NCBI GenBank assembly: GCA_029564595.1
Contig: JAKQPS010000152.1
Coordinates: 1-21,408, forward strand
Direction of reading: 5' to 3'
DNA: 21,408 bases
Origin: a bacterium
Lineage (GTDB): Bacteria; UBP15; UBA6099
In this document: positions 1 through 7,020 of the stretch, one piece after another
Layout: each line of letters starts with the position of its first letter
How positions within the stretch are numbered: position 1 is the stretch's first letter
Notes under the pieces: generated by a model
Database searches by the model: none
What the model was told of the DNA's origin: nothing
The model's input: only the letters and a program-made list of their open reading frames with translations
Translations under genes and position numbers: made by a program

Positions 1-3000
1 AGGCGTCAGGCAGGACTCCGGGTTAGAGTTTGCGCAAAGATAAACATGATATCCCGCGCCCATTCCGTCGTCGTTCGCCGAGTTCGTCCAGCCCGCGCGC
101 GCTCCGTAGTACGTCGGCGCTATCTCGAACGCTTCCACAGCCGTCGGCGGCAGGCATTTGTCCGATGGCAAACAATAGCCGCAGTTCGAAATATCCGAAG
201 CAGTATAAACGGAACTAGCATTTCCGATCGGGTCCATCGCCGTCACACAGTACACATACTGCGTTTCGGTCGTCACGGATTCATCAATATAGTTCAGATC
301 CGTCATTGGGGAAGCATTGATTTTTGAGAATTTTGCCGCAGAGTTGCATGTTGGCCAGATTCCTTCGCATCTATGAACATCGTAAGTGACGGGGTTCTTA
401 TCCGCCACCGCGCTCCAAGCCGGCAAACAAGAGAACCCATCGAATTCTAAAGGAGCGTTCATTTGCGGTTTTTCTGGCGGCGTGATGTCCTGAGGAACAC
501 ATACGACCGGCCCGGAAGACGCGGGCGCGGGCGTCTCCCGGGAATATCGGTCGTACATGTTGTAAGCGTAAACTCTGTAACAATAGGCGACGCCGTTTTC
601 GAGATGAGGGCCGGAGTCCGTATAGCTTGTCGGGCCGCTCGCAGGCGCTATGCTTAGCGGAACGCCCGCGCTTGGGTCGGGAAGATTTCCGCATCCACCG
701 TCCACAGCCGGCGCTCGCATTATCTTGTACCCCGTCAGTTCGCTCTGTGCGGGAAAGGAGCAATTGCCGAACTCTCCCAGTTCTCCCTGGCACACCTGCT
801 CCCATTCGATCCTGCATGACTGGCCTTGTGGTTCCGCCGTCGCCTTCTGGTTCTCAGGCCACAGAGGCGTATTGTCCTCCGGTGTCTCATCGCCGCGCAA
901 ACATATTCTATGGCGATACATTTCGTCGAAGCGGCTACAGTTAGACCCGTCGCCGGACGGGCATGTCCCTGCGGCCTTGCAGTTATCGCATGCCTCCACC
1001 CAGAAACACCATTCATTGCCTAAAAACTCTATGCTTGGGTCGACAAGATATGACATTAGTCCGGGCGTGTCCGGGTGAGGAATGAGTTCAACGTTGAGTT
1101 TCGCGTATCCTACGGGCATCCCTTCGGAGTCCGCGCCGCAGGCGTCGGGATTGTCTCTTTCGCAGTAATAGACGTTGTATCCGCCGCCCCCCGCTATGTC
1201 CTGTTCATTCCGGGAATTCCACATAACGCTAACGTTATCCCATCCCTGCGGCGCGATTATGGAAGGCTCAATCTTTCCGGGGGGGGTTCGGTCTTCCGGG
1301 ACACACTCCGCCAATCGCCAACTCGATTTGTTGTCGCCAACGTCCATCGTTCGGATCTTATATGAGTACTGCGCGATATTCGTCAGCCCCGACTGTGAGA
1401 AATAATCCGTAAGTATCGCGCTGACGTTCTGTATAACATTATTCCGCGCTATGTCGAATCCGTAGATCGAAGGGTCGGAAACCCTGTCCGCCGTCCATTC
1501 GCACAAGCAAACCCCATCGCTTCCCTGCGGGGTGGCGCAGGTAAAATCATCGGGAGGCTCAGGAGCTTGCCAGTCTTCGGGGAAACACACCGCCTTCGAC
1601 CAATTAGCAACCGGCGTTTCTCTTAATTCCGGCTCCGCTGAAGAGTTCACTGATGAAAAATAAAAATATCTCGGACTTCCATCCAGTTCGACATTGGAAA
1701 TATTGAACCTTTTTGTATATAGAGACGAGAGATTTTCAGGAAAATTGTCAGGGCCGGAAAGAGTTTCTACCAGCGTCGCCGTGTTCCTGTCGTCAACTGT
1801 GTTGTAATAGACATTGTAATAATTTGTAAAAGATCTGTCCGGCGACGGAAGAATATCAAAGACACAGACGTTGCCTGCCGCCGGAATGGTCGTTCCCTGT
1901 TTAATGCAAGTAGAGATTGTTCCAACTCCGTTGGACTGGCATGTGTTCGATCTTAAAATCGGGGGAGCAGGATTGGAAAGCGTTGCCGAAACCGACTGAT
2001 TGTAGTTCACTATTCTGACGCTCGGCGTTAAGTCAACCGAGGAAAAAGGAGTTCCTCCGGACAGTTGAATCTTCATCGTTGAAAAAAACATAATCGCGTT
2101 ATTGTTGGTTGGGCCTATAATTGATTTGCCATTCGGCAGATTGTTCTTCACGACCAATTTTAATTCGTTGCTTGAATCTCCGATTTTCAATCTTTGTTCA
2201 TTGCCATAATACTCGAATATTCTGCATGAACCGGGATTGGGATTGTTCGGGTTTGTCGAGCAGTTCCCGTCCATTAGTATTTGCGAAAGCTGGCAGGAAT
2301 CTGTGCCGCAGATTTTTGGCGTATACACAACTGCGAATGAGTTCGTGAAATGTATGTCGTCGGGATTTGGATCGGGGATATCCGGGTTGAAAAAAAACAT
2401 CATATATGATTCGACAGCTCCCGATCCCAAATAAGGAGGCTTCGCGCCTAACTTTATGTCGGCGCAAATAACATCTTCATTCGGCAGCATATCATAGCCT
2501 TTTCCTACGCCGACTGAAAAACCGTGAATATCAACTATGTCCCAGCCGGTCATCACATTCTTGATTCCGTGATCGTCAGGCTCTCCGCAGGTGTCCCCGA
2601 TAGGGTCGTTAATCGTATAATCGGCGCCGCAAGTCGGATGGCCGGTCCGATTTTCATAGCAGACCTCATAGTTTGATGCGGTCGCGCAGTTGTTTGTCGA
2701 GGGAGTGGCATAATCGGCGTTCCACGACGTTAGTGATGAGCATGGCGTGGAGCCTTGTTGCGGAATCTGAGATACCACGTTTCCCATGCTGTCCACTGCG
2801 GATATGAAGTATGTCAACGTGTCGCCGGACGATATTTCCGCCAAGTTGATAGTCCCTTCAAATTTGCCGATATTGCTGTTGTAGGACATTATCACGCTCT
2901 GGGTTCCAGCGAAGTCGTCGTTAATTCTATAATAAAGTTTCGGATTATCGTTGCTGTGACAGGATCCCGTGCCGTTCGGATTGGGAATGCAGGGAGGATT

Positions 3001-3360
3001 AGGAATAGAATCAGGGTCCGGTGTCAAATACCAACCCGCCCATTCGCAATTAGTTGATAAATCGTCAAGAAAAAAGTACCGTTGCATCCATAAGCAGTTA
3101 TAACGGTCGCAGTTCTCTCCTTGACAAATTCGCTTTTGAGGCATGCCCTCAATAGTCGCGTAAACCTTCATTGTTGAACCCGCTTCGGGAGACGTGTTTG
3201 TTATGTCTGATATCGAAGGAGGATAACGCAGCGAATCAAAAGGCATGAACCATGTGTCGATTGCGAACGCCGCGCGGGACGTGTAAAACAAAAGGAAAAC
3301 AGCTAGAATGGCAACCGTCCCGAATCGCGTTTCCAGTCTCTTTTTCCGCTGTTTAATCAT
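1..3360 (-). CDS. Large secreted cysteine-rich protein with FN3-like repeats (C-terminus beyond left edge)
   Basis: Reading from ATG at 3360, the frame stays open for all 1120 codons to the left edge, so the C-terminus is missing. A strong AGGAGGT lies about 9 nt upstream of the ATG. Residues 1-33 form a signal peptide: basic MIKQRKKR start, hydrophobic core, AFA before the likely cleavage point. The mature N-terminal half (about 34-590) is rich in Asn, Ser, Tyr and paired Cys and I do not recognise it. From about residue 600 onward, roughly 100-residue units recur near 600, 690, 825, 957 and 1065. They begin with linkers such as DRTPPGK, DETPEDN or DITPPEK and contain W and Y-x-V-Y strands typical of fibronectin type III domains. 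The many Cys suggest disulfides and an extracytoplasmic or surface role. Adhesion or matrix binding is inference. Base composition is AT-richer than the central genes. Confidence 0.85.
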   Translation of the reverse strand, partial: MIKQRKKRLETRFGTVAILAVFLLFYTSRAAFAIDTWFMPFDSLRYPPSISDITNTSPEAGSTMKVYATIEGMPQKRICQGENCDRYNCLWMQRYFFLDDLSTNCEWAGWYLTPDPDSIPNPPCIPNPNGTGSCHSNDNPKLYYRINDDFAGTQSVIMSYNSNIGKFEGTINLAEISSGDTLTYFISAVDSMGNVVSQIPQQGSTPCSSLTSWNADYATPSTNNCATASNYEVCYENRTGHPTCGADYTINDPIGDTCGEPDDHGIKNVMTGWDIVDIHGFSVGVGKGYDMLPNEDVICADIKLGAKPPYLGSGAVESYMMFFFNPDIPDPNPDDIHFTNSFAVVYTPKICGTDSCQLSQILMDGNCSTNPNNPNPGSCRIFEYYGNEQRLKIGDSSNELKLVVKNNLPNGKSIIGPTNNNAIMFFSTMKIQLSGGTPFSSVDLTPSVRIVNYNQSVSATLSNPAPPILRSNTCQSNGVGTISTCIKQGTTIPAAGNVCVFDILPSPDRSFTNYYNVYYNTVDDRNTATLVETLSGPDNFPENLSSLYTKRFNISNVELDGSPRYFYFSSVNSSAEPELRETPVANWSKAVCFPEDWQAPEPPDDFTCATPQGSDGVCLCEWTADRVSDPSIYGFDIARNNVIQNVSAILTDYFSQSGLTNIAQYSYKIRTMDVGDNKSSWRLAECVPEDRTPPGKIEPSIIAPQGWDNVSVMWNSRNEQDIAGGGGYNVYYCERDNPDACGADSEGMPVGYAKLNVELIPHPDTPGLMSYLVDPSIEFLGNEWCFWVEACDNCKAAGTCPSGDGSNCSRFDEMYRHRICLRGDETPEDNTPLWPENQKATAEPQGQSCRIEWEQVCQGELGEFGNCSFPAQSELTGYKIMRAPAVDGGCGNLPDPSAGVPLSIAPASGPTSYTDSGPHLENGVAYCYRVYAYNMYDRYSRETPAPASSGPVVCVPQDITPPEKPQMNAPLEFDGFSCLPAWSAVADKNPVTYDVHRCEGIWPTCNSAAKFSKINASPMTDLNYIDESVTTETQYVYCVTAMDPIGNASSVYTASDISNCGYCLPSDKCLPPTAVEAFEIAPTYYGARAGWTNSANDDGMGAGYHVYLCANSNPESCLTP

Positions 3361-3621
3361 CCGGCAAGACCTCCTTTTCGCGGCGATGGGTTTCTTTTCT
3401 CCCGCCCGCCGCGCCGTCTCTTTCAGACGCTTTCCCTACCGGTCCGCTAACGGCTCTTAACTCCGTTCGCGACGCCGGATTGGCATACAAAAGCAAGGTT
3501 GCCTGCTTAATATATATCAATTTTTTTGCCAACTTGCGACAAATACCCCTAAAAAGAAACCGTTTATTAAAGCCGATATTTTTTTCGCCACTCTTTCGGT
3601 ATCCCGGATTAAAGGCAAAAC

Positions 3622-3662
3622 TGTGACTTTTTTGTCCACTCGCCTGTGACTTTTTTGTCACA
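3622..3662. promoter_or_regulatory. Two palindromic boxes 23 bp apart, candidate operator
   Basis: The box at 3645-3662 reads TGTGACTTTTTTGTCACA, a perfect inverted repeat with 6-bp arms. A second copy at 3622-3639 shares the left arm and the T-tract but has an altered right arm (GTCCAC). The 16-nt core CTGTGACTTTTTTGTC is exact in both copies at a 23-bp period. A pair of dyads about two helical turns apart, about 260 bp upstream of the FN3 gene start, looks like a regulator site. The half-sites TGTGA/TCACA are 8 bp apart rather than the 6 bp of CRP/FNR sites, so I do not assign a regulator. Confidence 0.4.
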
Positions 3663-3708
3663 AAAACGGAGATAAAAACGGCAGAAAAGACAAAATGGCC
3701 ACAGAGAT

Positions 3709-3761
3709 GCCTCCGGCGGTTCAAGGAAACTTTGAAAAGTTTCCTTGAAAATCCTTCAAAA
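3709..3761. repeat. Hairpin module C, copy 1 (left of the IS)
   Basis: The stem is 3720-3732 paired with 3737-3749: TTCAAGGAAACTT, loop TGAA, AAGTTTCCTTGAA, 13 bp perfect. It is framed by GCCTCCGGCGG on the left and AATCCTTCAAAAC on the right. Copy 2 at 5491-5550 has the same frame and a 14-bp stem whose arms differ from this one by five paired compensatory changes. The IS element begins immediately to the right. Confidence 0.8.
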
Positions 3762-3777
3762 CTGCTGCTATGTTGAA

Positions 3778-4091
3778 AGTCAAGTCTCTGCTGTTTTTGT
3801 TTTTCTTTCAACCGAGTGTCGTCATGATGAAAGCTCCTTTGAAAGAGAGAACGCGCGATGAAGCGAAAAAGGATCTGATCACAAACTGCTATTCGTGCGC
3901 GGCTTGCGGGAGCCGGCCACAATGTGCGCTATGCGCAAGATTGGAACGCGGGCGCGCAATCTTTTCAACGTCCTTCTCCGCTAGGGGCGGAGCGGCCCAA
4001 GTTTGAACCGCGGTCCCGCCAGTTCCAGTCTCAGTTCCTTTTTTTGCGAGTGTCTCCCTGTGTTTTTTTGTTTTGGCCCCGCTTTTCGTTT
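3778..4091 (-). ncRNA. Candidate guide (bridge/seek) RNA region of the IS
   Basis: This is the noncoding tail between the transposase stop codon and the IR at 3766-3777, read in the transposase direction. IS110/IS1111 elements are known to encode a structured guide RNA in their noncoding end, downstream of the transposase in IS1111. Visible structure includes a 6-bp stem with 5-nt loop at 3976-3992 (CTCCGC/GCGGAG). Directly beside it, 3958-3968 reads AATCTTTTCAA, which matches 10 of 11 bases of AATCTCTTCAA flanking intact copies of the target repeat. That match is short and could be chance. RNA ends and orientation are not determined from the sequence. Confidence 0.35.
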
Positions 4092-5180
4092 CTATGCCGT
4101 CAAACAATAGTATGCGCTGTCGGCTGGGGCGTTGTTGACTACTCGGTGATACACTTTGACGGCGAGTTTTCTTGCCATGGCGACGATGGCGCGCCGCGCC
4201 CCTCTTCGCGCTTTGAGTTCCTCGAACTTCGCTTTGGCCGCAGGGTCGAATCTGACCCACGCCCACGCGCTCTCGACGAAAACCCACCGAAGCCGCCGGT
4301 TGCCCACTTTGGTGATCGGCCCCATCCGCGTCGTCTTGCCGCTGGATCTGGCTCCCGACACAAGCCCGGTGTACGAGGCGAAGGCGTCGCTGTTGTCGAA
4401 TGCGCGGAAGTCGGCCACCTCTGTGGCGATCACCGACGCGGCCACTGCGCCTATTCCTGTTTGGCCCATGAGCTCGCGCAGCAAATCCTTCAACTCTCCA
4501 CGGCGAAACAGTTCGGCGACTCGTTTCTCAACGGCGAGCAGGAGAGATTCCATCGCTTTGAGCGCCTGCATTTCCATCCATAGCGAGAAGTGAATATGTC
4601 CGGCGCTGTCTTTGTTCTCGGCTCCGGCCAGAAGCCCCCTTCTCCACGTCTCGCTCCAACGCGCGGCGTCGGGATAGTCGATGCCGTGAAACTTCGCAAA
4701 GCCGTGTATCCGATTCTTGATCTTTTTGATGTCTTTTTTGATCCTGTCGCGCTCTCGCGCCAGTTGTCGCGCGGCTCGTTTTTCCGGACTGGGAACCGCT
4801 ATGGGACGAAAACCGCCGGACTCGAAGGCGACAATCAGCTTTTCCGCGTCCCGGCGGTCTGTCTTGATCTTCTTCTTGGCCGCAGCTTCGGGAATCATGG
4901 AGGGCGGAGCCATGTAAACGCAAACGACTCTGCCGTCCTCGCCGTCGAGCTGCTGAAGGCAGTCGCGCAGGTTGTATCCGTTGGGGCCTGCCTCGTAGAC
5001 GATGTGAAGCTCGCAGGCGGGAAACCTTCTCAGATAGGCGGTCCACTGACGGGGAGTCCCCGCCATCTTCACCCTGTCGATGATCCGTCCCTCGTGCTTG
5101 ACCGCCGCCACGTGATTGTCGGTGTGAACGTCCACCCCGATGACAATCCTGCTGTTTTCCGCTAGAATTTTGTTCTTCAT
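4092..5180 (-). CDS. IS110-family transposase (DEDD RuvC-like plus Transposase_20)
   Basis: This 362-aa transposase is full length for the IS110 family (about 330-400 aa). The N-terminal RuvC-like DEDD domain keeps all four acidic residues: D17 in GVDVH, E63 in VYEAG, and D108 and D111 in KTDRRDAEKL. A basic helical linker follows (about 135-160). The C-terminal Transposase_20 domain has GIGAVAAS (242-249), the SYTGLV segment (269-274), the conserved Ser-Gly-Lys (S280 to K282) that supplies the catalytic serine, and ITKVGNRRLR. The start is ATG at 5180 with AAAGGAG about 10 nt upstream; the stop is TAG. No frameshift or premature stop is present, so the enzyme is probably active or recently active. 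Long open frames on the opposite strand (3924-4583, 4590-5165) are shadows. Confidence 0.93.
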   Translation of the reverse strand: MKNKILAENSRIVIGVDVHTDNHVAAVKHEGRIIDRVKMAGTPRQWTAYLRRFPACELHIVYEAGPNGYNLRDCLQQLDGEDGRVVCVYMAPPSMIPEAAAKKKIKTDRRDAEKLIVAFESGGFRPIAVPSPEKRAARQLARERDRIKKDIKKIKNRIHGFAKFHGIDYPDAARWSETWRRGLLAGAENKDSAGHIHFSLWMEMQALKAMESLLLAVEKRVAELFRRGELKDLLRELMGQTGIGAVAASVIATEVADFRAFDNSDAFASYTGLVSGARSSGKTTRMGPITKVGNRRLRWVFVESAWAWVRFDPAAKAKFEELKARRGARRAIVAMARKLAVKVYHRVVNNAPADSAYYCLTA

Positions 5181-5271
5181 GTTTGTTTTTCTCCTTTGCT
5201 GTTTTAGGCTAATTTACCACAGCAGAGGAGCTTTTTTTGCCCGCCTTCAACATAGCATCTTTTTTCCTTGC

Positions 5272-5309
5272 GCGACGGGAAGGGACGCTACCGCGTCCCT
5301 TCCCGTCGC
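5272..5309. repeat. Hairpin D1, 17-bp perfect stem
   Basis: Arms 5272-5288 (GCGACGGGAAGGGACGC) and 5293-5309 pair perfectly around a TACC loop. The tail that follows, GTAATAATGTTTAAGAAGAA then GATTCCA, resembles the tail after D2 (5605-5630, also ending GATTCCA). D1 and D2 are therefore diverged copies of one module. D1 marks the right side of the IS insertion. Confidence 0.8.
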
Positions 5310-5350
5310 TCCTGTAATAATGTTTAAGAAGAAGATTCCACTGTAAGCCC

Positions 5351-5550
5351 TTTCCCAATATCTTTTGCCATGTCACGCGCCAAAGGCGGAAGCGAAGCTC
5401 TGACTTTGGCGCTAGCATGAAAAGTTTTGAAAGGGATTTTAAGGGAAAACTTTTTCAAAAGTTTTCCCTTAATCGACACGCCTTTAAAGCGCCTCCGGCG
5501 GCCAAAGAGAAACTTTTAAAAAAGTTTCTCTTTGGAATCTCTTCAAAACG
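5351..5550. repeat. Composite repeat block I: modules A, B and C
   Basis: Three hairpins occur in order. A is 5377-5412, with arms GCGCCAAAG (5377-5385) and CTTTGGCGC (5404-5412). B is 5441-5470, a near-continuous 30-nt palindrome with arms AAGGGAAAACTTTT and AAAAGTTTTCCCTT. C is 5502-5535, with 14-bp arms CCAAAGAGAAACTT and AAGTTTCTCTTTGG. Conserved linkers are TTTCCCAATATCTTTT before A, GCTAGC after A, GGGATTTTAAG before B, GCCTCCGGCGG before C and AATCTCTTCAAAAC after C. The same order recurs at 13671-13868. Confidence 0.85.
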
Positions 5551-5560
5551 TTTCACTGGT

Positions 5561-5598
5561 CGTCGGGAGAGAATCGCTTCCGCGCTTCCCTCCCGACG
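5561..5598. repeat. Hairpin D2
   Basis: Arms CGTCGGGAG (5561-5569) and CTCCCGACG (5590-5598) enclose a 20-nt loop. It starts 10 nt after the right flank of module C, giving the undisturbed C-D spacing used to infer the IS ends. Confidence 0.7.
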
Positions 5599-5645
5599 CC
5601 CCATGTAAAATCACTTAGAAACAGATTCCAACGAGCCATCCTATC

Positions 5646-5666
5646 GGGCGACCCGTCGGGTCGCCC
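5646..5666. repeat. Hairpin E, 9-bp GC-rich palindrome
   Basis: GGGCGACCC and GGGTCGCCC pair around GTC. It lies between D2 and the second A module. No second copy was seen in this window. Confidence 0.65.
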
Positions 5667-5719
5667 CTACGGGCACGACGCCGCCAACCGCCATGAACAA
5701 GATATCTCTGAAAACATCT

Positions 5720-5825
5720 TTCCCAATATCTTTTACCATGATACGCGCCGAAGGCGGAAGCGAAGCTCCGCATTCGACGCTAGCATGAAATGTTTTTAAA
5801 GGGATTTTAAGAGGACTTCTCCTCA
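5720..5825. repeat. Composite repeat block II: module A with a degraded B
   Basis: The block opens with the same TTTCCCAATATCTTTT linker as block I. The A hairpin (arms GCGCCGAA 5745-5752 and TTCGACGC 5773-5780) has one mismatch, and an inner GCGGA/TCCGC stem lies inside it. GCTAGC-like sequence and GGGATTTTAAG follow. B is then replaced by a short hairpin GAGGA (5811-5815)/TCCTC (5820-5824), and module C is absent. Confidence 0.75.
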
Positions 5826-5931
5826 ACAGCATTACTCACTACTAGTTAGTTACTATTTCCTTATTTATGCTCCATCACCATGATGAATACGATTTCCTTG
5901 TTCATGGACGTTTCCGGGCGCGGAATCGATT

Positions 5932-5937
5932 TATAAT
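5932..5937 (+). promoter_or_regulatory. TATAAT -10 element immediately before the peptidase gene
   Basis: A consensus TATAAT lies only 8 nt upstream of the ATG at 5946, with no ribosome binding site between them. A transcript starting at the usual distance would begin at or within a few bases of the start codon. No good -35 was found at 16-18 bp. Confidence 0.4.
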
Positions 5938-5945
5938 AATACTCA

Positions 5946-6992
5946 ATGATTATGACAAGAATGAGATATGCGGCGGGGTTGGGGTTGGCGGCGGCGTTGT
6001 TTGCGTTGTGGGGAACGGCGTCGGGCGCTGCTGCGTCGGAGTCACGCGCGTTCAGGATAGAGGTTAAATCTTCCGGCGGCTCGCGCGGGCTTGAGGAGGC
6101 GGTCAGGCGGGACGGCGAGAGGGCTATTGAAAAAGCGGCGAAATTCATCGGACACGAGCCGACCGGGCCTTTTGTGGTGTACATCGCGGCGGACGACGCG
6201 GAGTTCGAGGAATACACGGGCGGAATGGTTCCCTCTTGGGCGATAGCAGTGTATGTTCACGACAGGCGCGCGGTTGTGATGAGGGCGGAAAGTTTCGCGG
6301 GCGACTCGGGATATTTTTCAAGCGTGCTGGAGCACGAGTTATTCCACGCCGCGCTCGGCCACAAGTTCCGCGCGAAGCCGGGGGCGCTTCCGCGCTGGCT
6401 CAACGAGGGGCTGGCCGTGCATCTGTCGGACGCATGGGAATCCCCGGAATCTTGGCACAAGCGCCGGGCGGACCTCTATAACGCGGCGCGCAAGGGCGCG
6501 GCCCTCGATTTCAACGACCTGCACTACGGCTTCCCTTCGGGGAAGTTCATCGCTGAGTTGGCGTACGCTCAGAGCCACGATTTTGTCTCATGGCTGATCA
6601 AGCGCAAAGGAGAGGCGGGCATAAGGCGTCTGCTCGACGGACTTGCGGACGGCGATTCGGTGGATGTCGCCCTGAAGCGGGTTTACGGCGACGGACTTGA
6701 AGGTTTGACAGCCGACTGGCTGGCCCAAGCCGCCAAACCGGCTCCCATTGTGTGGGCGATGCAGTTCTTCGCGGCGTTCGACACTTACATCTGGACGGGC
6801 ATGGCGTTGCTGGTTATAGTCGCGGGAATGAAAGTCTTTCTGGGATTCAGGCGCAAGAGAAAACTCAAGCTCGTCTATCCCGGCGGCGGCTCCGGCTACG
6901 ACCCGGAGGACGACTGGGACGAACTGGACGAGGAATGGGACATAGACGATTACGGACACCGTCCGTGGAGACCGGGCAGGCGAGACAACTGA
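5946..6992 (+). CDS. Exported zinc metallopeptidase, Peptidase MA-like (HEXXH)
   Basis: The 348-aa protein has an N-terminal hydrophobic segment (about 8-30) that could be a signal peptide or anchor. A gluzincin-type core follows, with zinc motif HELFH at 130-134 and WLNEGLAVHLS at 151-161, where E154 would be the third zinc ligand. Both are the pattern of the Peptidase MA family. The conserved-looking YAQSHDFVSWL (207-217) also fits that family. A second transmembrane helix (about 281-300) is followed by a basic stretch and an acidic Asp/Glu-rich tail ending in RPWRPGRRDN. The topology predicted is a protease domain outside the cytoplasm anchored by the C-terminal helix. In-frame ATGs at 5946, 5952 and 5961 all lack a Shine-Dalgarno. 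The next gene starts 28 nt downstream on the same strand. The substrate is unknown. Confidence 0.85.
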   Translation: MIMTRMRYAAGLGLAAALFALWGTASGAAASESRAFRIEVKSSGGSRGLEEAVRRDGERAIEKAAKFIGHEPTGPFVVYIAADDAEFEEYTGGMVPSWAIAVYVHDRRAVVMRAESFAGDSGYFSSVLEHELFHAALGHKFRAKPGALPRWLNEGLAVHLSDAWESPESWHKRRADLYNAARKGAALDFNDLHYGFPSGKFIAELAYAQSHDFVSWLIKRKGEAGIRRLLDGLADGDSVDVALKRVYGDGLEGLTADWLAQAAKPAPIVWAMQFFAAFDTYIWTGMALLVIVAGMKVFLGFRRKRKLKLVYPGGGSGYDPEDDWDELDEEWDIDDYGHRPWRPGRRDN

Positions 6993-7020
6993 GAAGCGCC
7001 CCGGCGGAAGGAGTCGCGAC

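Larger units (their letters stand above)
3361..3762. other. Long leader and intergenic region upstream of the FN3 gene
   Basis: This 400-bp stretch holds no convincing gene. It contains the FN3 gene's ribosome binding site (about 3369-3375) and a small hairpin in the leader (CGTCT, GAAAG loop, AGACG on the minus strand). It also contains an AT-rich block near 3505-3530 that could carry a minus-strand promoter, though I cannot place a good -35/-10 pair. A duplicated palindrome (3622-3662) and hairpin module C1 of the dispersed repeat (3709-3761) lie further out. A 189-aa frame on the minus strand (3353-3922) has no ribosome binding site or domain character and runs across the repeat and the IS end, so I do not call it. 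Confidence 0.6.
3763..5262 (-). mobile_element. IS110-family (IS1111-like) insertion sequence, about 1.5 kb, ends approximate
   Basis: The element carries one transposase gene (4092-5180). A 12-nt inverted repeat TGCTATGTTGAA occurs at 3766-3777 and, inverted, at 5246-5257, a few bases inside the inferred ends. Limits were inferred by comparison with an uninterrupted repeat copy. Module C and its AATC-TTCAAAAC flank end at 3762, and the next module (D1) starts at 5272. In the intact copy, C (ending 5550) and D2 (starting 5561) are 10 nt apart. Only about 65 nt separate the transposase start codon from the right IR, while about 315 nt separate its stop from the left IR. Subterminal IRs, a long 3' noncoding tail and insertion in palindromic repeats are known traits of the IS1111 subgroup. 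The right end is uncertain by about 8 nt. No target duplication is evident. Confidence 0.7.
5258..5945. other. 688-bp gene-free region filled by composite palindromic repeat
   Basis: No convincing gene lies here; the short open frames are made of repeat sequence. The region holds hairpin D1, one A-B-C block, hairpins D2 and E, and a second A with a degraded B. An unstructured AT-rich stretch (about 5826-5930) and a TATAAT before the peptidase gene follow. Confidence 0.75.

Noticed and set aside
3361-3530. A cyclic-di-GMP or other known riboswitch in the FN3 leader
   Set aside because: Only small isolated hairpins are seen; none of the conserved riboswitch core sequences I know could be matched.
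3645-3662. CRP/FNR binding site
   Set aside because: Half-sites TGTGA and TCACA are 8 bp apart, not 6, so a standard site is not supported.
3353-3922. 189-aa minus-strand frame upstream of the FN3 gene
   Set aside because: Lys/Arg/Ser-rich low-complexity sequence running through repeat C1 and the IS end. It has no ribosome binding site and overlaps the FN3 gene start.
3924-5165. Long plus-strand open frames (219, 145 and 191 aa) opposite the transposase
   Set aside because: They are antisense shadows of the IS110 transposase, which has all catalytic motifs, and they have no ribosome binding sites or domain character.
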